Below the pieces are notes generated by a model, which was given only the letters and a program-made list of their open reading frames with translations, did no database searches and was not told the DNA's origin. The position numbers and the translations under genes are program-made. Positions 14,828-16,582 of a stretch of 16,582 nt of DNA are shown here, piece after piece. This stretch comes from CAYWMD01 sp964458575 (lineage in GTDB: Bacteria > Verrucomicrobiota > Verrucomicrobiia > Limisphaerales > JADLHS01): assembly GCA_964458575.1 (NCBI GenBank), contig CAYWMD010000093.1, positions 1 through 16,582 of the forward strand, given 5' to 3'. Positions within the stretch are counted from its first letter, which is position 1, and each line of letters starts with the position of its first letter.

Positions 14828-15505
14828 ATGGCTGTTGCTGCATCTACGCTTCATCGTGCTGTTATTGAGCACATGGTTCGTCAGGCGGTTTATTCCCGCC
14901 TTGGGAAGCCTTTGCCGCGAGCCGCGTCCGCGCCGAATCCACTCGTGGTGAATATCAGTGCGCGCCATTGCCACCTTACTCAAGAAGCGGTGGAAGTTCT
15001 TTTCGGCAAGGGGCACAAGCTTGGAGTTCACAAGTGGCTTTATCAGGATGGACAATTCGCCGCGAAGGAAGCGGTCACACTCATCGGGCCGCGCAGTCGC
15101 GTGATTTCAAATCTTCGCATACTTGGTCCGTGCCGGAATCTCAACCAGATTGAACTGGCTTACACGGATTCAATCGCACTCGGCTTCGACATCCCGTTGC
15201 GCGCATCCGGTGACATCAAGGGCACACCGGGTTGCATGATCATGGGACCGGCAGGATTCTTTGAAATGAAAGACGGCGTCATTCGAGCCTTGCGGCATGT
15301 TCACATGCATCCAACGGACGCCGAGTTCTATGGCATGAAACACGGCGAAAACATGAAGCTCAAGATCGGCGGCGATTGCGGTATCATCCTCGACAAGCTG
15401 CTTTGCCGCGTGGACAAGAGTTTCAAGCTGGAGGTTCACATTGACACCGACGAAGGCAATGCCTGCAACCTGCAACCCGACACACCCGTTGAATTGATCA
15501 AATAA
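14828..15505 (+). CDS. pduL: PduL-type phosphotransacylase of the microcompartment lumen
   Basis: PduL exchanges CoA of acyl-CoA for phosphate, recycling CoA inside the compartment and passing acyl phosphate to a kinase. This 225-residue protein has the duplicated PTAC (PF06130) layout: VNISARHCHLT at 41-51 with probable zinc ligands H47 and H49, GPCRNLNQIELAYTD at 100-114, and RHVHMHP at 156-162 with the second histidine cluster. Residues 8-25 (LHRAVIEHMVRQAVYSRL) form an amphipathic helix followed by a Pro/Ala linker, the pattern of an encapsulation peptide. The frame is open far upstream through the divergent regulator, which is not coding. ATG 14828 is preferred; ATG 14801, 10 bases after the operator, would add 9 residues. 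Neither has a Shine-Dalgarno. BMC-H follows after 42 bases. Confidence 0.93.
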   Translation: MAVAASTLHRAVIEHMVRQAVYSRLGKPLPRAASAPNPLVVNISARHCHLTQEAVEVLFGKGHKLGVHKWLYQDGQFAAKEAVTLIGPRSRVISNLRILGPCRNLNQIELAYTDSIALGFDIPLRASGDIKGTPGCMIMGPAGFFEMKDGVIRALRHVHMHPTDAEFYGMKHGENMKLKIGGDCGIILDKLLCRVDKSFKLEVHIDTDEGNACNLQPDTPVELIK

Positions 15506-15534
15506 TTTTCGCGACCGAAACAATTAACCCAAAC

Positions 15535-15540
15535 AGGAGA
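15535..15540 (+). promoter_or_regulatory. Ribosome binding site of the first BMC-H gene
   Basis: AGGAGA sits 7 bases before the ATG at 15548. It is the only strong Shine-Dalgarno I see in the window, suiting a shell protein that is needed in many copies. Confidence 0.8.
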
Positions 15541-15547
15541 AAACAAA

Positions 15548-15835
15548 ATGAGTGATGCAATAGGAATGATCGAAACCAAGGGCTACGTCGGCAGCGTCGA
15601 GGCCAGCGATGCGATGGTCAAGGCCGCCAACGTCAGCCTCGTCAAAACCGTGCCCATCGGCGGTGGCTTGATCACTGTCCTCGCCAAGGGCGATGTCGGC
15701 AGCGTGAAAGCCGCCGTGGACGCCGGCTCCAAAGCCGCGGCCAAAGTCGGCGAACTCATCAGTTCGCACATTATTGCACGGCCGCACGAGGACTTGCTGA
15801 AAGCCTTCGTGAATTCGGGCGGTGCGGCGAAGTAA
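15548..15835 (+). CDS. BMC-H microcompartment shell protein, first copy
   Basis: This 95-residue protein is a single-domain (PF00936) hexamer-forming shell protein. IGMIETKGYVGSVEASDAMV is at 5-24, KAANVSLV at 25-32, and the strand and helix LITVLAKGDVGSVKAAVDAG at 41-60. SHIIARPHEDL at 73-83 ends the domain as in PduA. The pore loop is PIGGG (36-40), lacking the Lys and Ser of PduA's KIGSG, so the central pore should be lined by glycine amides and be fairly neutral. It is one of two BMC-H genes in tandem with pduL upstream. Confidence 0.97.
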   Translation: MSDAIGMIETKGYVGSVEASDAMVKAANVSLVKTVPIGGGLITVLAKGDVGSVKAAVDAGSKAAAKVGELISSHIIARPHEDLLKAFVNSGGAAK

Positions 15836-15837
15836 CG

Positions 15838-15870
15838 CCATCAACCATCAACCAAAAACTATCTACTATT
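15838..15870. repeat. Period-7 leader ahead of the second BMC-H gene
   Basis: Units CCATCAA, CCATCAA, CCAAAAA, CTATCTA and CTATT run with a 7-base period from 15838 right up to the ATG at 15871. The first two are exact copies; the others are degenerate. There is no Shine-Dalgarno in this 35-base spacer, so the repeat takes its place. Confidence 0.8.
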
Positions 15871-16149
15871 ATGGCACAGCAAGCAGTTGGAATGATTGAA
15901 TGTAAAGGTCTCTGCGCGCTCATGGAAGCGTGCGACGCCGCGCTCAAAGCCGCGAACGTCACGATGACCGGCTGGGAAAAGGTTGGCAGCGGTTACGTCA
16001 CGGGATTTTTCCGTGGTGATGTCGCCGCAGTAAAAGCCGCGACCGACGCCGGCGCCGCCGCCGCCGCCCAGGTTGGCTCCGTGGTGGCCGTCCAGGTCAT
16101 CCCACGTCCGCACGATGATCTGGGGATTTTGGGCAAGTGGCTGCAATAA
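15871..16149 (+). CDS. BMC-H microcompartment shell protein, second copy
   Basis: This 92-residue PF00936 protein has VGMIECKGLCALMEACDAAL at 6-25 and GYVTGFFRGDVAAVKAATDA at 41-60, and ends VIPRPHDDLGILGKWLQ. The pore loop EKVGSG (36-41) has a Lys and Ser as in PduA, unlike its neighbour. Three cysteines at 11, 15 and 21 replace residues that are usually Thr, Val/Ala and Ala/Ser, an unusual cluster near the start of the first strand and helix. Residues 62-66 are five alanines, encoded by five consecutive GCC codons. Identity to the first copy is only moderate, so the two probably form mixed shells with different transport properties. Confidence 0.97.
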   Translation: MAQQAVGMIECKGLCALMEACDAALKAANVTMTGWEKVGSGYVTGFFRGDVAAVKAATDAGAAAAAQVGSVVAVQVIPRPHDDLGILGKWLQ

Positions 16150-16150
16150 G

Positions 16151-16221
16151 TGCGGAACGCGGAATTCGGAGTGCGGAATTAACCGCGCGCCGAGTTCATT
16201 CTGCACTCTGCACTCCGCACT
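16151..16221. repeat. Inverted heptad repeats between the second BMC-H gene and the kinase
   Basis: Left block: TGCGGAA, CGCGGAA, TTCGGAG and TGCGGAA (16151-16178). Right block: TCTGCAC, TCTGCAC and TCCGCAC (16200-16220). The right block is roughly the reverse complement of the left, so the spacer can fold into an imperfect hairpin that ends at the kinase GTG (16222). Confidence 0.85.
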
Positions 16222-16582
16222 GTGAAGATTCTCATCGCCAACATCGGCAGCACCTCGCTCAAGTGGCGGTTGTTCGACTTCTCGAACGACGCCGAGCGCC
16301 TTTTGCATAAAGGCGGCTTCGAGCGCGTGGCCGATTATCCGAAGGCGATTGAGGATTGCCTCTCGCAAATTCGCGACGCCGGCGCCATTGCCAGTGAGCG
16401 CGACATCGCGGCGGTCGGTTTCAAGACCGTCATTGCGAAAGGCATCACCGGCTGTGTGCGACTCGACGAACCTGTGCTCGCTGCGATGGAGGCATACAAT
16501 GGCCTCGCCCCTGCGCACAATCCGCCATACATCACCGGCATCCGCCTGTTTGGGAAACGCATGCCCGGAGTGCCGCTGGTCG
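16222..16582 (+). CDS. ackA: Acetate-kinase-like acyl kinase, N-terminal part (cut by window edge)
   Basis: The visible 120 residues match the acetokinase family of ASKHA kinases, which make ATP from an acyl phosphate. MKILIANIGSTSLKWRLFDF has the phosphate-binding N7 and SxxLK pattern of the family start, and GLAPAHNPPYITGIRLFGK (94-112) is the conserved acyl-site loop. Two departures are seen: the usual GHRVVHGG is GFKTVIAKG (66-74), and the Leu before HNPP is Ala98. In the Methanosarcina thermophila enzyme Arg91 and Leu122 at these places bind the acyl group, so substrate or activity may differ. The start is GTG 16222, directly after the repeat, without a Shine-Dalgarno. The position after pduL and the shell genes supports a role in ATP recovery from the compartment product. 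Confidence 0.88.
   Translation, partial: MKILIANIGSTSLKWRLFDFSNDAERLLHKGGFERVADYPKAIEDCLSQIRDAGAIASERDIAAVGFKTVIAKGITGCVRLDEPVLAAMEAYNGLAPAHNPPYITGIRLFGKRMPGVPLV

Noticed and set aside
14744..15055. Upstream extension of the regulator frame
   Set aside because: It is antisense to the pduL start and the operator; the DeoR domain begins at 14743.
15838..16221. CRISPR-like repeat array
   Set aside because: Units are 7 bases, contiguous and without spacers, and no cas gene is present.
1..16582. Insertion sequences, integrases or tRNA genes as signs of a mobile island
   Set aside because: I found no transposase or integrase motifs, terminal inverted repeats, or tRNA-like segment on either strand.

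Overview
The window looks like a chromosomal segment of a free-living member of the PVC superphylum, most likely a Verrucomicrobiota bacterium of the Pedosphaera/Limisphaerales type. The reasons are the start of a planctomycete/verrucomicrobial-type (PVM) bacterial microcompartment (BMC) locus, large secreted carbohydrate-active proteins with a Ca-binding DSDGDG tail, scarce Shine-Dalgarno sequences, and simple heptanucleotide repeats around genes. The assignment is an inference from gene content; no 16S rRNA is present.

Layout. (1) 1-441, minus: the N-terminal part of SMC, cut by the window edge, with a 14-bp tandem duplication flush against its start codon. (2) 906-4920, plus: two exported carbohydrate-active proteins, a DUF5060/GH clan A-like enzyme with Calx-beta and Ca-binding C-terminal modules, and a GHL10 (DUF187/YngK-type) protein. 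(3) 4951-5360, minus: a complete class A RNase P RNA with its own recognisable promoter; it lies under a spurious reading frame. (4) 5535-7606, plus: a multi-pass membrane protein, a low-GC single-pass hypothetical, and a family 9 (heptosyltransferase-type) glycosyltransferase, closely spaced or overlapping. (5) 13605-7640, minus: a five-gene operon of radical SAM protein, YceI-like exported lipocalin-fold protein, FAD-dependent geranylgeranyl-reductase-like oxidoreductase, type III polyketide synthase and class III aminotransferase. Gaps are short or genes overlap, so this is probably one pathway, most simply for a polyketide-derived, possibly aminated, membrane lipid. (6) 13982-16582: a DeoR-type repressor (minus) divergent from pduL, two BMC-H shell proteins and the start of an acetate-kinase-like gene (all plus).

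In the BMC part, the DeoR protein probably senses a sugar phosphate and binds the nested palindromes between itself and pduL. The PduL-type acyltransferase carries an N-terminal amphipathic helix that should target it to the shell lumen, the two BMC-H proteins have different pores, and the kinase would recover ATP from the acyl phosphate. In known PVM BMCs such genes degrade fucose/rhamnose through lactaldehyde and a propionyl intermediate; the aldolase, aldehyde dehydrogenase and BMC-P genes would lie beyond the right edge.

Two things stand out as least explained: the type III PKS operon, whose gene combination I do not recognise as a described pathway, and a scattered set of period-7 repeats with different unit sequences that abut start codons and in one case lie inside a coding region.
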